From NCBI GenBank assembly GCA_030429565.1, contig JAUIFE010000008.1, forward strand, positions 124,001-188,000: 64,000 nt of DNA, given 5' to 3'. The notes under the pieces are model-generated. The model saw nothing but the letters and a program-made list of their open reading frames with translations. It was not told where the DNA came from and did not search any database. Below, piece after piece: positions 27,282 to 38,519 of this stretch. Position 1 is the first letter of the stretch; each line of letters starts with the position of its first letter. The translations under genes and the position numbers were made by a program. The DNA is from Holophagae bacterium (GTDB lineage: Bacteria; Acidobacteriota; Holophagae; Acanthopleuribacterales; Acanthopleuribacteraceae).

Positions 27282-28177
27282 GACAGACTCCTTATGGGGG
27301 GTCCGCTTCCCGTCACATCGTTGCGGCCGGGCACAGCGTGGCCGCCCGGGATCGGACCCGGTAGGCGCGTTCCCTTGGGGGCACGGCGAGGACGGAAAGC
27401 GGATAATGGTTGCAAACGGTATGGGGTTGCGATCGCCGGTCGGTGTCGGCCGACGGCAAAAGCGCCATGCGAGCGAGGCCGGTGCTTCGCGGATGCAAGC
27501 CTTGGGTGGGTTGGCCAAGGGCCGGACGAAGCGGCGGCGGGGCATGTCGGTATGCTCCGGGTTGCACAAACCCAGCATACGGTGGACACGTCGGTGTGAA
27601 ACACCGTTTGGTGTCGGCCCCGCGGGCGTGATCTCACTGCGTGGTAATCGAAACGACCACCCTAGCGCGGGTGGATGGGAAAGCCTTTCTCTCTTTCCTA
27701 TGGCGACGACAACGTCTGTAGACCTGACCCTCGCGACGGCGTCGAAATCATGAAACCCATCTAAACGGGGTTTTTGACGCGCGGGTGGCGAGGCCGGCCG
27801 TTTCCAGACGGCGCGAAGAATTTCGTGGAAGGTGGGATCCTGAACCGCGTTGATGGTCCCTGAAGATGCGGTCCTGCGGCCCGATGTGTTCACCTGGCCG
27901 CTGCCTGCCGCAGCAAAGCTAGAGGTTGTGGTAATGCTTAATCAGATCAAACAACCCTTGGCTTTGCACCGGTCTTGCAATCGATGCCGGAGAGAATCAT
28001 CGGACACCCTCAATCTGACAGGATAATGTGGCGAAATTATGGAGAAATATGACGACAAGTGCCTTGGTTTAAGTACTTGTGATTTGGTTCACGGCGAGTC
28101 AAAAAGACGGAAGAAGTACGTAAGAAAGGCGGTTTGATAGCATCCGAGGCGAACCCACGGCCAAGTTGATCGGGGTG
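27282..28177. other. Intergenic region without a recognised gene
   Basis: About 900 bases. The peroxidase frame stays open to 27893, but this is a GC-rich frame effect with no signal. A weak AAACCC/GGGTTT hairpin with a T-run lies at 27753-27775. Nothing else is supported. Confidence 0.55.
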
Positions 28178-30754
<2,577 letters not shown>

Positions 30755-30894
30755 CGACCGTTGCCTTGTTGGTTGTTTCTTCCTAACTTACGCTTCTTTG
30801 GCGATGGGTGCAAAAAGAACTGTAACCGGCCGGGATCGTCTGCCGCGGTTTCCGATCGCCGCCAAGCCCGTCGGCGCTCCGTTCTAGGCAAAAA

Positions 30895-30922
30895 AAAACG
30901 AGGAAGCGATGTTCCTCGTTTT
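30895..30922 (-). terminator. Rho-independent terminator of bfr
   Basis: Stem AAAACGAGGAA/TTCCTCGTTTT with a 6-base loop. On the reverse strand it is followed by a run of T. It lies 45 bases beyond the bfr stop. Confidence 0.85.
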
Positions 30923-30966
30923 GCGATGGCGACCCTTGCGGCCCGGTTGCGCCGAGCCGACGTCGG

Positions 30967-31452
30967 CTAGTGGTGATCGTGATGACCACCCATCTGCTGG
31001 GCCAAGTAATTTTCGTAGGTGATTTCTTCGATTAAGTTGAGCTGGGTTTCCAGCCAGTCGATGTGTTCTTCCTCGTCGCACAAAATGTGCTCGAGCATTT
31101 CGCGGGAGACATGGTCTTCTTCTTTCATGCAAACCTTAATGCCGTCGCGCAGGTTTTTGACCGCATTTTGCTCCAGTTTGAGGTCGTTGGCCATCTGTTC
31201 ACGCACCGTACCGCCGATTCGAATGACATCGTAAGTGCTCATGTCCGGTTTCCCTTCCAGAAACAAGATGCGCTCAATGACCTTATCGGCGTGTTTCATC
31301 TCTTCGATGGATTCGTCCCATGCGTGTTTGGCCAGCGCATGGTAACCCCAGTCTTTGCACATTTTGGAATGAATGAAGTACTGATTGATGCCGGTGAGTT
31401 CCTTGCACAACGTTTTGTTGAGGACTTCAATGACCTTAGCGCTACCTTTCAT
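30967..31452 (-). CDS. bfr: Bacterioferritin
   Basis: 161 residues, the normal size. Iron-storage 24-mer with ferroxidase centre and haem. All key residues align with E. coli Bfr at identical positions: Glu18, Glu51, His54, Glu94, Glu127 and His130 for the di-iron site, and Met52 for haem. Landmark stretches are ELTGINQYF, EEMKHADKVIERILFLEG and DEEEHIDWLETQL. The C-terminal GGHHDHH adds extra histidines. The ATG at 31452 follows AAAAGGAG at good spacing. Monocistronic, with a terminator downstream. No Bfd ferredoxin gene is adjacent, and I could not identify a Fur site. Confidence 0.96.
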   Translation of the reverse strand: MKGSAKVIEVLNKTLCKELTGINQYFIHSKMCKDWGYHALAKHAWDESIEEMKHADKVIERILFLEGKPDMSTYDVIRIGGTVREQMANDLKLEQNAVKNLRDGIKVCMKEEDHVSREMLEHILCDEEEHIDWLETQLNLIEEITYENYLAQQMGGHHDHH

Positions 31453-32056
31453 GTGTGGTTCTCCTTTTGGTTTTGCAACAGTTCCTGCTCGGGCCGATCC
31501 AAGGGGGCTGCAAAGCTGCGGCGGTCCAATCGCGCGCGAGGTAAAGCGGCGATGCCTCGAACAGAGTGAGGCCGTGTTCCATCCGCGGTCGCAAGACGCT
31601 TGCAGTTGTTTGGCCGACAGATAAATTGCGTCGGCACAAAGATTGGTATAAACGCAAATGTGCCCCTTGGAAAGCCCCTTCAGTGTAGGCCATGGGCGTC
31701 GGTGGGTCAAGTAATGCTGTTGGCTAATTTCAATAAAACCAGTGCTTTTGAGTTTGAATCTCAATTAGGTGGGTTTTGTTGAGACGTTTGAGCATGGGCC
31801 GGTTCGCGCGGGGTTTCGCCCTGCTTTGCGTGCTAAAGTTGGCGCGGCGTGGGGCTTACGTCCTCCTGTTCTTGCCGGCGATGTCATTCTAAGGGCTCGC
31901 ATGAACCTGAATTCGGCGCATGCGCCCCGCTTAATTGGGGTGAATTGCGTTAATATAGTGCTTTATTCCGACTGCGTCTTTGATCGTTCGCGTCTCGTGA
32001 CGTGTATTTTTTAACCTTGATTAAGCTGCAACGCCGATTGTTTGCGAGGGTTGTCC
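31453..32056. other. Divergent intergenic region
   Basis: About 600 bases between bfr and the zinc-ribbon/TPR gene. Promoters in both directions are expected here, but I found no convincing regulator site and no further gene. Confidence 0.55.
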
Positions 32057-33076
32057 ATGACGGAAGCCATTACCTTTAAATTTAAGTTTCTCAACAGTGA
32101 GGGCCATGAGGATTCGTTCCTCGCCAAAAAGGGCGCGCTGTCACCCGAGGGTTTGGTGCTCGGCGATGAATCGCTGCCGATTGAAGCGCTCGGCAAGGCC
32201 TCGTTGCATTCAAAAAAATACATTCTGTTGGCATTGAACAGCAGCGACGAGGCCGTGAGCATCGGTTTGGCCGTTACCAAAGGGCGTGCCGCCGATTTGG
32301 TGCGCGCCATGAACGCCCTGTCCTCGGCGCGGCTCGCCAAACATTACCGGGAAGCCGTTCAAGAAAGTGGCGAGGGCGGCGTGTTTCGTTTCGCTCGCTG
32401 TCCATACTGCCGTGCCACCATCAATCTCAGCGAATTGCCGCACAGCGACCAAACCGCCTGTGGTTATTGTGATCGCCTGTTTAGCCCGGAGAACAAGGCC
32501 GTCGCCGCCGAGGCCGACTTCTGCCTGTGTGAGCACTGCGGTTATTATGGCCGCGTGCAGGCGCGCACCATGTTTTACTTCTACTTTTTATTGGTCATCT
32601 GGGGTTTTCAGTCCGACGAGTTAACCGCCTGTTCCGTTTGTGCCCAAAAGAAAAACGGCTGGATGGTGCTCGCCAACTTGCTGTTTATTATTGGGTTACC
32701 CAACGCGCTTTACCAATGGGGGCGCTGTTTGCGCGCGATTGAGTTCGATCGCTCCGCCTTTGGCGGTCTCGAAAAAGCCAATCAACTCGCCGAAAAAGGC
32801 AAGGTTGATGAAGCCGTGGTTTATTACGATCGCTTGACGCGTCATCTCGGCCTTGCCGGCGGCGTTCACTATAACAAAGGCCGGGCGCTGTTGTTGCACC
32901 AGCGAGCCGAAGAAGCTGTACCGGCCTTAGAACAGGCATTGTCAGAGTGCAGCAACTATTTCCCCTCGCTTCAGCTTTTGTTAGATGCCTACGAACAATG
33001 TGGTCGTCACGAGCAATTGGCCGGACTCAAAAAACGCTATGGACTCGACGTGGCACCCCCTGCCGAGCAGGCTTAA
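32057..33076 (+). CDS. Zinc-ribbon, membrane and TPR protein of unknown function
   Basis: 339 residues from the ATG at 32057 (GAGGG upstream); an in-frame TTG at 32042 is less likely. The N-terminal 110 residues look like a small beta domain. They are followed by CPYC and CGYC (about 119-146), then CEHCG and CSVC, suggesting two metal-binding ribbons. Two hydrophobic segments lie between and after them (MFYFYFLLVIWGF, WMVLANLLFIIGL). The C-terminal 110 residues are TPR-like (AEKGKVDEAVVYYDRL, HYNKGRALLLHQRAEEAVPALEQAL). I do not recognise the family. Divergent from bfr; its 3' end faces the terminator array of the patatin gene. Confidence 0.75.
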   Translation: MTEAITFKFKFLNSEGHEDSFLAKKGALSPEGLVLGDESLPIEALGKASLHSKKYILLALNSSDEAVSIGLAVTKGRAADLVRAMNALSSARLAKHYREAVQESGEGGVFRFARCPYCRATINLSELPHSDQTACGYCDRLFSPENKAVAAEADFCLCEHCGYYGRVQARTMFYFYFLLVIWGFQSDELTACSVCAQKKNGWMVLANLLFIIGLPNALYQWGRCLRAIEFDRSAFGGLEKANQLAEKGKVDEAVVYYDRLTRHLGLAGGVHYNKGRALLLHQRAEEAVPALEQALSECSNYFPSLQLLLDAYEQCGRHEQLAGLKKRYGLDVAPPAEQA

Positions 33077-33082
33077 GCGGGG

Positions 33083-33291
33083 CCAAAAAAAAGGCCGCCG
33101 GGGAAGGATCCGGCGACCAAGGGTCCTGTTTCCAAAGGACGCGAAAGCGGGAAAAAAAGGGGCTGCCGAAAGGGGGGTCTCGACAGCCCCGAGGGTCCTG
33201 TTTCCAAAGGACGCGAAAGCTTGAAAAAAAAGGGGTTGTCGAGAGGGGGGTCCCGACAACCCTAAGGGTCCTGTTTCCAAAGGACGCGAAA
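33083..33291 (-). repeat. Three tandem terminator-like repeat units (72-73 bp period)
   Basis: The 27-base block AGGGTCCTGTTTCCAAAGGA (plus CGCGAAA) occurs at 33120, 33192 and 33265 without change. Each block is preceded by an A-run and a hairpin whose arms differ between units yet pair: GGCCGCCGG/CCGGCGACC, GGGGCTGCCGA/TCGACAGCCCC and GGGTTGTCG/CGACAACCC. Read on the reverse strand, each hairpin is followed by seven or eight T, the form of a rho-independent terminator. The array lies just after the patatin gene stop and would also stop antisense entry into the gene at 32057. Confidence 0.8.
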
Positions 33292-33346
33292 AGGCAACCG
33301 CACACGAGGTGGCGGTGGTTAAGCTAGATTTGTGTGTCTTTAAGGG

Positions 33347-34600
33347 TTAACTGACTTCTTTTTTCTGCTGCTGGGCTTGTTTGGCGTGAATCACCGCTTC
33401 TAAGCGGGCCAGCGCATCGTTCAAATTATGGGTAACCCGGTGTTTACGTCGTTTCTTTTTGGTCGGATCGGCGACTTTCACACTGCGCCACAAATCGGGT
33501 TCCGGGTGGAAAATAACGTCGTGACGCAGTTTGAGGCCGTGCTTTTCAAAAATCGGCGTCAGCTCATCAACGCGCTTGGCCAAGTCGCGCATCGTGTTGC
33601 GGTAGGCGTATTCGGCCACCACCTTGCGCTTGGCAAAACTAAAAATATTGGTAAAAAACATGCGGTAATCGTCGGCACTCGGTTCGAATAACACCAAGTC
33701 GGTGCCTTCGTAATGGCGGTCATAGCGACGGAAACCCACCTTCATACGCGAGTAGATCAGCGTGCGGAAGGTTTGCGATAACACCGAGGGCATGCCGCGA
33801 TCCGTCAGGTGGCCGCGTTGCAGAAAACCCTCTTCCACCGCGCGACCGGTGTCGACCGGAACAATCGGGTTAATGCAAATCACCAGCTTGGCGCCTTCGT
33901 CCAGAACCGTGGATGCGTGCAGGGTGCGCCGCAAAACGCCGTCTACATAATTCTTGCCGTCAATGTGGACGGGTGGGTAAAGTCCTGGCAACGCTGTGCT
34001 TGCTTGGACGGCTTGGGAAATGGGGACGTGGTCGTAACCCTCTTTTCCGAAGACAACGGCCTGGCCGGTGTCCAACTCCACCGCGACCACGAACAATTTC
34101 TTGTCCAGTTTGCGGAAGTCGTCGGTACGGCCGGGACGGTTGAAGACGCGCTCCAAATATCGTTTTAAGGGTTTGTTGTCAAAGAGCCCCACCGGCAAAG
34201 CACGACTTAGACGGGTCAGCGATTTGACAATGGTGTGATCTTCTTTGTAGATCAAATAATCGCGGGCCGCCTCCATCAAAAGACGCGGCACCATTAGGCC
34301 TGACTTAAGGTACTGGCCCACATTGGGTGACAAAAACATGCCGGGATCGAACGGCTGTTCGTTAGGGTCGATGTTGAGTAACGCGCGCACGAGATGCGCC
34401 GTTGAGACGTGGTTGACCAAGCTGGCGTTGATGAAAGCACCGGCGGAAATGCCGACATACGCGTGTAAGTTGTTAAAATCTAGGCCCTCGATGGCGTCAT
34501 CGAGCGCACGCAATACGCCGATTTCGTAGACCGCACCTTCCGGTGCGCCGCCGGCCATGGCTAGGCCGATTTTCGAACTGCTGCTTGCCGATCCCCCCAT
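33347..34600 (-). CDS. Patatin-like hydrolase, possible PHA depolymerase
   Basis: 417 residues. The patatin fold uses a Ser-Asp dyad: nucleophile Ser52 in VGISAGAF, oxyanion loop GGAPEG (17-22, departing from GGGxRG) and Asp220 in YVDGVL. The C-terminal region ends in a basic tail (KKKRRKHR) and a Gln/Lys-rich helix. Family members hydrolyse lipids. Here the gene is last in a cluster with two phasins and PhaR, and a patatin-type PHA depolymerase (PhaZh1) is known from haloarchaea. A granule-bound depolymerase is therefore a reasonable inference, with lipid hydrolysis the alternative. Three tandem terminators follow its stop. Confidence 0.85.
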   Translation of the reverse strand: MGGSASSSSKIGLAMAGGAPEGAVYEIGVLRALDDAIEGLDFNNLHAYVGISAGAFINASLVNHVSTAHLVRALLNIDPNEQPFDPGMFLSPNVGQYLKSGLMVPRLLMEAARDYLIYKEDHTIVKSLTRLSRALPVGLFDNKPLKRYLERVFNRPGRTDDFRKLDKKLFVVAVELDTGQAVVFGKEGYDHVPISQAVQASTALPGLYPPVHIDGKNYVDGVLRRTLHASTVLDEGAKLVICINPIVPVDTGRAVEEGFLQRGHLTDRGMPSVLSQTFRTLIYSRMKVGFRRYDRHYEGTDLVLFEPSADDYRMFFTNIFSFAKRKVVAEYAYRNTMRDLAKRVDELTPIFEKHGLKLRHDVIFHPEPDLWRSVKVADPTKKKRRKHRVTHNLNDALARLEAVIHAKQAQQQKKEVS

Positions 34601-34710
34601 GGGCCAACCTCCTCTTTGGTTAACCGTAACCCCGTGCCGATCCCAAACCCCGTTTCGGGCTCGGCAAAACGCGACGGCGAGGGCCGGTCGCGTTGCCTGT
34701 CATACGAAGC

Positions 34711-35145
34711 TTAGGCTTCGGGTTTGGTTTCTTCGCTGTCTGCTTCCGTTTCGGTGGCAGGGGCCGCCGGTGTGGTTGCGTTCATTTTGTTGATGGCGTC
34801 CATCAACATATCGACGCGTTCAGACAAATCGGAAATCTCGTCGCGGGAGGGCACACCCATCTTTTGGAACAGGGTGCCGAAGCGGTCGCTGAAGGTCGTT
34901 TCAAAACGGGCCCACACGTCTTCTACGCGATCGCGGGCGCCGCCCAGGCGTGACTTAACTGCGTCAACCGGTGCGCCGACCGATTGGTTGCGCTCGAACT
35001 CTTCGCCGCGCTCAACCAACTGACGGAATAATTTGTTGCCTTCTTCGCCGGCCATCGTCATGGCGCCAAGGCCTGCCAACCAAATTTTTTGTGCCGAATC
35101 GCGAACGTCGGCTTGGATATTCTCTGCACGATCTTTGATACTCAT
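34711..35145 (-). CDS. Phasin family protein (PHA granule-associated)
   Basis: 144 residues, helical: RDSAQKIWLAGLGAMTMAGEEGNKLFRQLVERG is the typical PhaF/PhaI-type phasin start, followed by a coiled coil (FSDRFGTLFQKMGVPSRDEISDLSERVDMLMDAI). The tail is low complexity (Ala, Thr, Pro, Glu). It coats PHA granules and controls their number and size. It shares with the neighbouring phasin the LAGLG motif and the GxPxRxEIxxL motif near the C-terminus, so the two are paralogues. A good GGGG-rich ribosome site precedes the start. Co-orientation with phaR and the patatin gene suggests one operon. Confidence 0.88.
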   Translation of the reverse strand: MSIKDRAENIQADVRDSAQKIWLAGLGAMTMAGEEGNKLFRQLVERGEEFERNQSVGAPVDAVKSRLGGARDRVEDVWARFETTFSDRFGTLFQKMGVPSRDEISDLSERVDMLMDAINKMNATTPAAPATETEADSEETKPEA

Positions 35146-35194
35146 GGTTCCCCCCTATGGATGAGTGGCGACCCGCACGCCGGGCCGAATGACG

Positions 35195-35221
35195 GGCGCC
35201 GCCTCGTGAACGAGGGGCGCC
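35195..35221. other. Strong hairpin between the two phasin genes
   Basis: Stem GGCGCC/GGCGCC continuing through CCTCG/CGAGG with a TGAA loop and one bulged G. There is no T-run, so it more likely adjusts relative mRNA levels or stability within the operon than ends transcription. Confidence 0.55.
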
Positions 35222-35247
35222 GCGTTGCGGTGCCGAAGGTCTGGCAA

Positions 35248-35598
35248 TTAAGCTTGCAGTGCTTGAACCTTTTCGGTCAGTTGCTCTACAGAGCGGGTCA
35301 GGTCTTGAATCTCTTGGCGGGTTGGAATACCCACGCGGCTGAACGTGTAAGAAACACTGTCTTGGACGCGGTTGGATACTTGCTCACCAACGCCTTTGAT
35401 GCGAGAAACAACGCCTTGGCCGTTGACTTTTTCAGCAACAGCTTCCGCGGGATCTTTAGACTCTTTGCCTTTTTCAACCATTTGGTCGAAAACTTTTTTG
35501 TACTCGGAAGTAACAGTGGCGGCGACACCCAGACCGGCGAGGTAGAAGGTGCGACTGGTTTGAACGGCTTGATCGCCCAATTTAAAAATGGCTTGCAT
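35248..35598 (-). CDS. Phasin family protein (PHA granule-associated)
   Basis: 116 residues, entirely helical: GDQAVQTSRTFYLAGLGVAATVTSEYKKVFDQMVEKG followed by a coiled coil ending in RVGIPTRQEIQDLTRSVEQLTEKVQAL. It is a paralogue of the phasin at 34711 but lacks the low-complexity tail. Expected to bind the granule surface. The ATG at 35598 is preceded by AAAGGAGC. It lies between the other phasin and phaR on the same strand. Confidence 0.88.
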   Translation of the reverse strand: MQAIFKLGDQAVQTSRTFYLAGLGVAATVTSEYKKVFDQMVEKGKESKDPAEAVAEKVNGQGVVSRIKGVGEQVSNRVQDSVSYTFSRVGIPTRQEIQDLTRSVEQLTEKVQALQA

Positions 35599-35661
35599 GG
35601 TAATGCTCCTTTGGGATCGCGTCGCGCTGCGGCGCGAATACCCTAATTGCTTGACCCTGCG

Positions 35662-36312
35662 TCAGGATTCCTGAGCGCCGGGCTCTTTCGTTTCACTCGT
35701 TGAGCTCCGCGTGCGCCGTGAGCCGGACGCCTTGCCCGATGAACGCCGTGTCGTGGCGCGCTTGGGTTTGGCTGCTTCCGCCGCACCCTCTTCGGTTGCG
35801 GCTGCTTTTTTGGGCGCTGAACGCGTCGTCTTCTTCTTGGGGGTGGCTTTCGCCGCGGGTTTTTCCGCGGGGGCGGCCTCCTCTACAGCGGGTGCTGTCT
35901 GGGCGTGTGCTTCAGCGGTGCTAATCGCCGCTTCGAGTTCGTCCAGACGATTGCGCAGAGAAACCATCTCCTCACGCACCTTGGAAACGGGTACCAAACG
36001 ATCAATTGATTTTTTGAAAAAAGTGTCGACGCCGGTTTGGATCTTCTTCACACGGTCGGTTACCGCCGTGCCGCCAACCCGGATTAAGTCGTGTAGTAAG
36101 TCGCTTGGTAACGCGGAGCCGCCTTTGCGACCTTCTTCTGAAATGACCTGGGTCAGAGTTTGGACCGTTACATCTTCGGAAGAGGCGTTGTCGACGACTG
36201 AAATGACTTCACCTTCGCGAACCCATTTAGCAATATCTTCCAAGGATACGTAACGGCTCTCTTTGGTGTCGTACAGCTTTCTGCTGCCGTAGCGCTTAAT
36301 AAGCCGTGTCAT
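35662..36312 (-). CDS. phaR: PHA accumulation regulator PhaR
   Basis: 216 residues. The N-terminal 60 residues match the PhaR DNA-binding domain: RLIKRYGSRKLYDTKESRYV, then LEDIAKWVREGEVISVVD and DVTVQTLTQVI. Residues about 65-130 form the PHB/phasin-responsive helical part. The C-terminal 75 residues are Ala/Lys/Thr/Arg-rich and histone-like, longer than in short PhaR proteins. PhaR represses phasin genes and itself and is released when it binds nascent PHA. Here it is the first gene of the granule cluster. AAGGAGGAC precedes the start, and a promoter with an inverted repeat lies upstream at 36374-36431. Confidence 0.92.
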   Translation of the reverse strand: MTRLIKRYGSRKLYDTKESRYVSLEDIAKWVREGEVISVVDNASSEDVTVQTLTQVISEEGRKGGSALPSDLLHDLIRVGGTAVTDRVKKIQTGVDTFFKKSIDRLVPVSKVREEMVSLRNRLDELEAAISTAEAHAQTAPAVEEAAPAEKPAAKATPKKKTTRSAPKKAAATEEGAAEAAKPKRATTRRSSGKASGSRRTRSSTSETKEPGAQES

Positions 36313-36373
36313 ATGTCCTCCTTAAGAGATATTGTGTTTCGCTTAGCCGCATCGCGTCATAAGCGGCAAAGCT

Positions 36374-36431
36374 AATATAACGCGCCGCAGCATGACGTGC
36401 AAGCGATTTTTTGACGCAGTGTGTCAAAAAA
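36374..36431 (-). promoter_or_regulatory. Candidate phaR promoter and operator
   Basis: On the reverse strand, TTGCAC (36397-36402) and TATATT (36374-36379) are 17 bases apart. Directly upstream lies a perfect 9-bp inverted repeat, TTTTTTGAC-GCAGTGT-GTCAAAAAA (36407-36431). PhaR proteins are autoregulatory, so this palindrome is a candidate binding site. It lies 95-120 bases before the phaR start codon. Confidence 0.5.
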
Positions 36432-36716
36432 GCTAAAAAACACAATAATCACACCATATTAACGCGAAACAACCGATCTGTCGGCTTTTTTTTCGCACTG
36501 CGGCAAAAGCGCCGCCGCACCTTACCATGTCCCGCTTTTTGCCTTGTCCCACACGGCTTTTCCCTGGTTCTTCAGTACTTATGCCGCGATAGGACATGCG
36601 CATCGCCCGTCCATGCCGCTTTGTGGTATGATGAGTTGCTTGATTCATGAATGATTGTCACGTTATCGCCGGCGTGGATTTTCTCCCGCCAACCGTTGAT
36701 TCAGGGGGCTTTTGCT

Positions 36717-38450
36717 ATGACTTCTACCGCCGCGCCTGTCGCGCAGCCTGCACACGTTCTCCATACCGATACCGATCGCGCTAAGCTCGACGCCGCCGTC
36801 TCCATGCTGCAGCGCAACAAACTGCCCTGGGCCGATTTGCCGCTTGTTGACTTAACTGCCTTACTCGACGACCTCGCCAAACGTTTTCGCGATGTGGCCG
36901 CCGAATGGGTTCAGGCCGCTCAGGCCGCCAAAGGCATTGCGCCGCGTGCCGCCACCGTTGGTGAAGAGTGGCTGGGCGGTCCCTATGCCGTCCTGCGGAA
37001 CATTCGCCTGTTTCGCCAAACCCTGGATGCCCTGGCCAAGGGTGGCAAGGTGCCGTTGCCCGGAACGCCTGAGCGTTTGCCCAATGGCCAGGTGCGCGTC
37101 AAAGTGTTTCCTACCGATACCTACGACCAACTGTTTTTTATGGGGACCAGCGCCGAAATTTGGATGCAACCCGAGGTGACCTCTGACGCGCTGCAGCAGA
37201 CGATTGGTGCCTTTTATAAAGAGAAACGCCACGAAGGGCGTCTTTGCTTGGTGCTGGGCGCCGGCAACGTCTCGTCTATCGGCCCGATGGACGTGCTTTA
37301 CAAGATGTTTGTCGAACGCAAGGTCTGTATTCTCAAGATGCACCCCGTCAACGCCTACCTTGGTCCCTTTTTCGAGAAGGCTTTTTCCCCGTTGGTTAAT
37401 CGTGGTTTTCTGCAAATTGTCTATGGCGGTGCCGAGGTTGGCGCCTATTTGTGTAACCATCCGGCCGTAGGTGAAATCCACATTACCGGTTCCGATAAAA
37501 CCCACGACGCCATCATTTTCGGTGGCGAAGTTGCTGAACGCAAAGCGCGTCGTGAGCCCTTTTTGGACAAACCGATTACCAGTGAATTGGGCAATGTCAG
37601 CCCGGTCATCATTTTGCCCGCCGACTGGAGTGCCGGTGATATCGCCTTCCAAGCCGCCAACATCGCCTCTTCCTTGGCCAACAACGGCGGCTTCAACTGC
37701 AACGCTTCCCGCGTGTTGGTGATGCAGGAAGGCTGGCCTCATCGCGAAGCGTTGCTCAATGCCATCGAAGCCGAGTTTAAAAAGTTGCCGCAACGCGACG
37801 CTTATTATCCCGGCGCGCAGGATCGCTTTGACGCCTTCATCGCCGCCCACCCCGACGCCGTGCAAATTGGCGAACGCACCGATACCAAGCTACCTTGGAC
37901 GCTGATTCGCAATGTGCCTTCCGAGCGTAAAGACGATATCTGTTTCACGACCGAAGCCTTTTGCAGTGTCTTCTCTGAAACTACTTTGCCTGCTTCCGAC
38001 ACGCTCGACTTCATTAAGAAGGTAACCGCTTTTGCCAACGACACGCTGTGGGGCACGCTCAATTGCACCATGCTCGTGCATCCATCGCTCGAGCGCGACC
38101 GCGGCATCAACAGTGCGATTGAGGAAATGGTTGCCGCATTGCGTTACGGTACCGTGTCGATCAACCACTGGGCCGCTGTTTGTTACGCCATGGGTTGTAC
38201 CACCTGGGGCGCATTTCCCGGCCACGACATCTACGACATTCAGTCTGGTTTGGACGTGGTCCACAACGGCTTCATGTTTGACCAGCCGCAAAAAAGCATT
38301 GTACGCGGCCCGTTTAAGCCGTGGCCGAAACCGCCCTGGTTTGTGACGCACAAAACCAGTCATTACCTCGGCAAAAAACTCACCGATTTTGAAGCGTCAC
38401 CGTCGGTGTTCAAGTTGCCAGGTATCTTTATGGAAGCCTTGCTCGGCTAA
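36717..38450 (+). CDS. Aldehyde dehydrogenase family protein (long form)
   Basis: 577 residues from the ATG at 36717, with CAGGGGG upstream; the open frame upstream lacks a signal. NAD(P)-dependent aldehyde dehydrogenase superfamily: LVLGAGNVSSIGPMDVLYKM for nucleotide binding, HITGSDKTHDAI, the general-base region ITSELGNVSPVII and the catalytic Cys in NGGFNCNASRVLV. It is about 80 residues longer than typical members, with an extended N-terminus and a C-terminus rich in Pro and Trp. The substrate is not indicated. It is divergent from phaR and shares the 400-base control region, but a functional link to PHA is only possible, not shown. Confidence 0.88.
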   Translation: MTSTAAPVAQPAHVLHTDTDRAKLDAAVSMLQRNKLPWADLPLVDLTALLDDLAKRFRDVAAEWVQAAQAAKGIAPRAATVGEEWLGGPYAVLRNIRLFRQTLDALAKGGKVPLPGTPERLPNGQVRVKVFPTDTYDQLFFMGTSAEIWMQPEVTSDALQQTIGAFYKEKRHEGRLCLVLGAGNVSSIGPMDVLYKMFVERKVCILKMHPVNAYLGPFFEKAFSPLVNRGFLQIVYGGAEVGAYLCNHPAVGEIHITGSDKTHDAIIFGGEVAERKARREPFLDKPITSELGNVSPVIILPADWSAGDIAFQAANIASSLANNGGFNCNASRVLVMQEGWPHREALLNAIEAEFKKLPQRDAYYPGAQDRFDAFIAAHPDAVQIGERTDTKLPWTLIRNVPSERKDDICFTTEAFCSVFSETTLPASDTLDFIKKVTAFANDTLWGTLNCTMLVHPSLERDRGINSAIEEMVAALRYGTVSINHWAAVCYAMGCTTWGAFPGHDIYDIQSGLDVVHNGFMFDQPQKSIVRGPFKPWPKPPWFVTHKTSHYLGKKLTDFEASPSVFKLPGIFMEALLG

Positions 38451-38519
38451 ATCCCTTTTCAGAACGCGTAGCATCCCGGTTGACCGTGACTGACGACATG
38501 GCGGCCGGGATGTTTGCGT

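Noticed and set aside
27282..27893. Upstream extension of the peroxidase frame by 204 codons
   Set aside because: Pro/Arg-rich composition typical of a GC-rich non-coding frame; the ATG at 27281 has AAGGAG and a signal peptide.
33120..33291. CRISPR-like array: three 27-base identical repeats at regular spacing
   Set aside because: The spacers are related hairpins with A-runs rather than unique sequences, only three units exist, and no cas gene is nearby. Terminator repeats explain it better.
38472..38512. CATCCCGG/CCGGGATG as a terminator after the aldehyde dehydrogenase gene
   Set aside because: The loop is 25 bases and there is no T-run; too weak to call.
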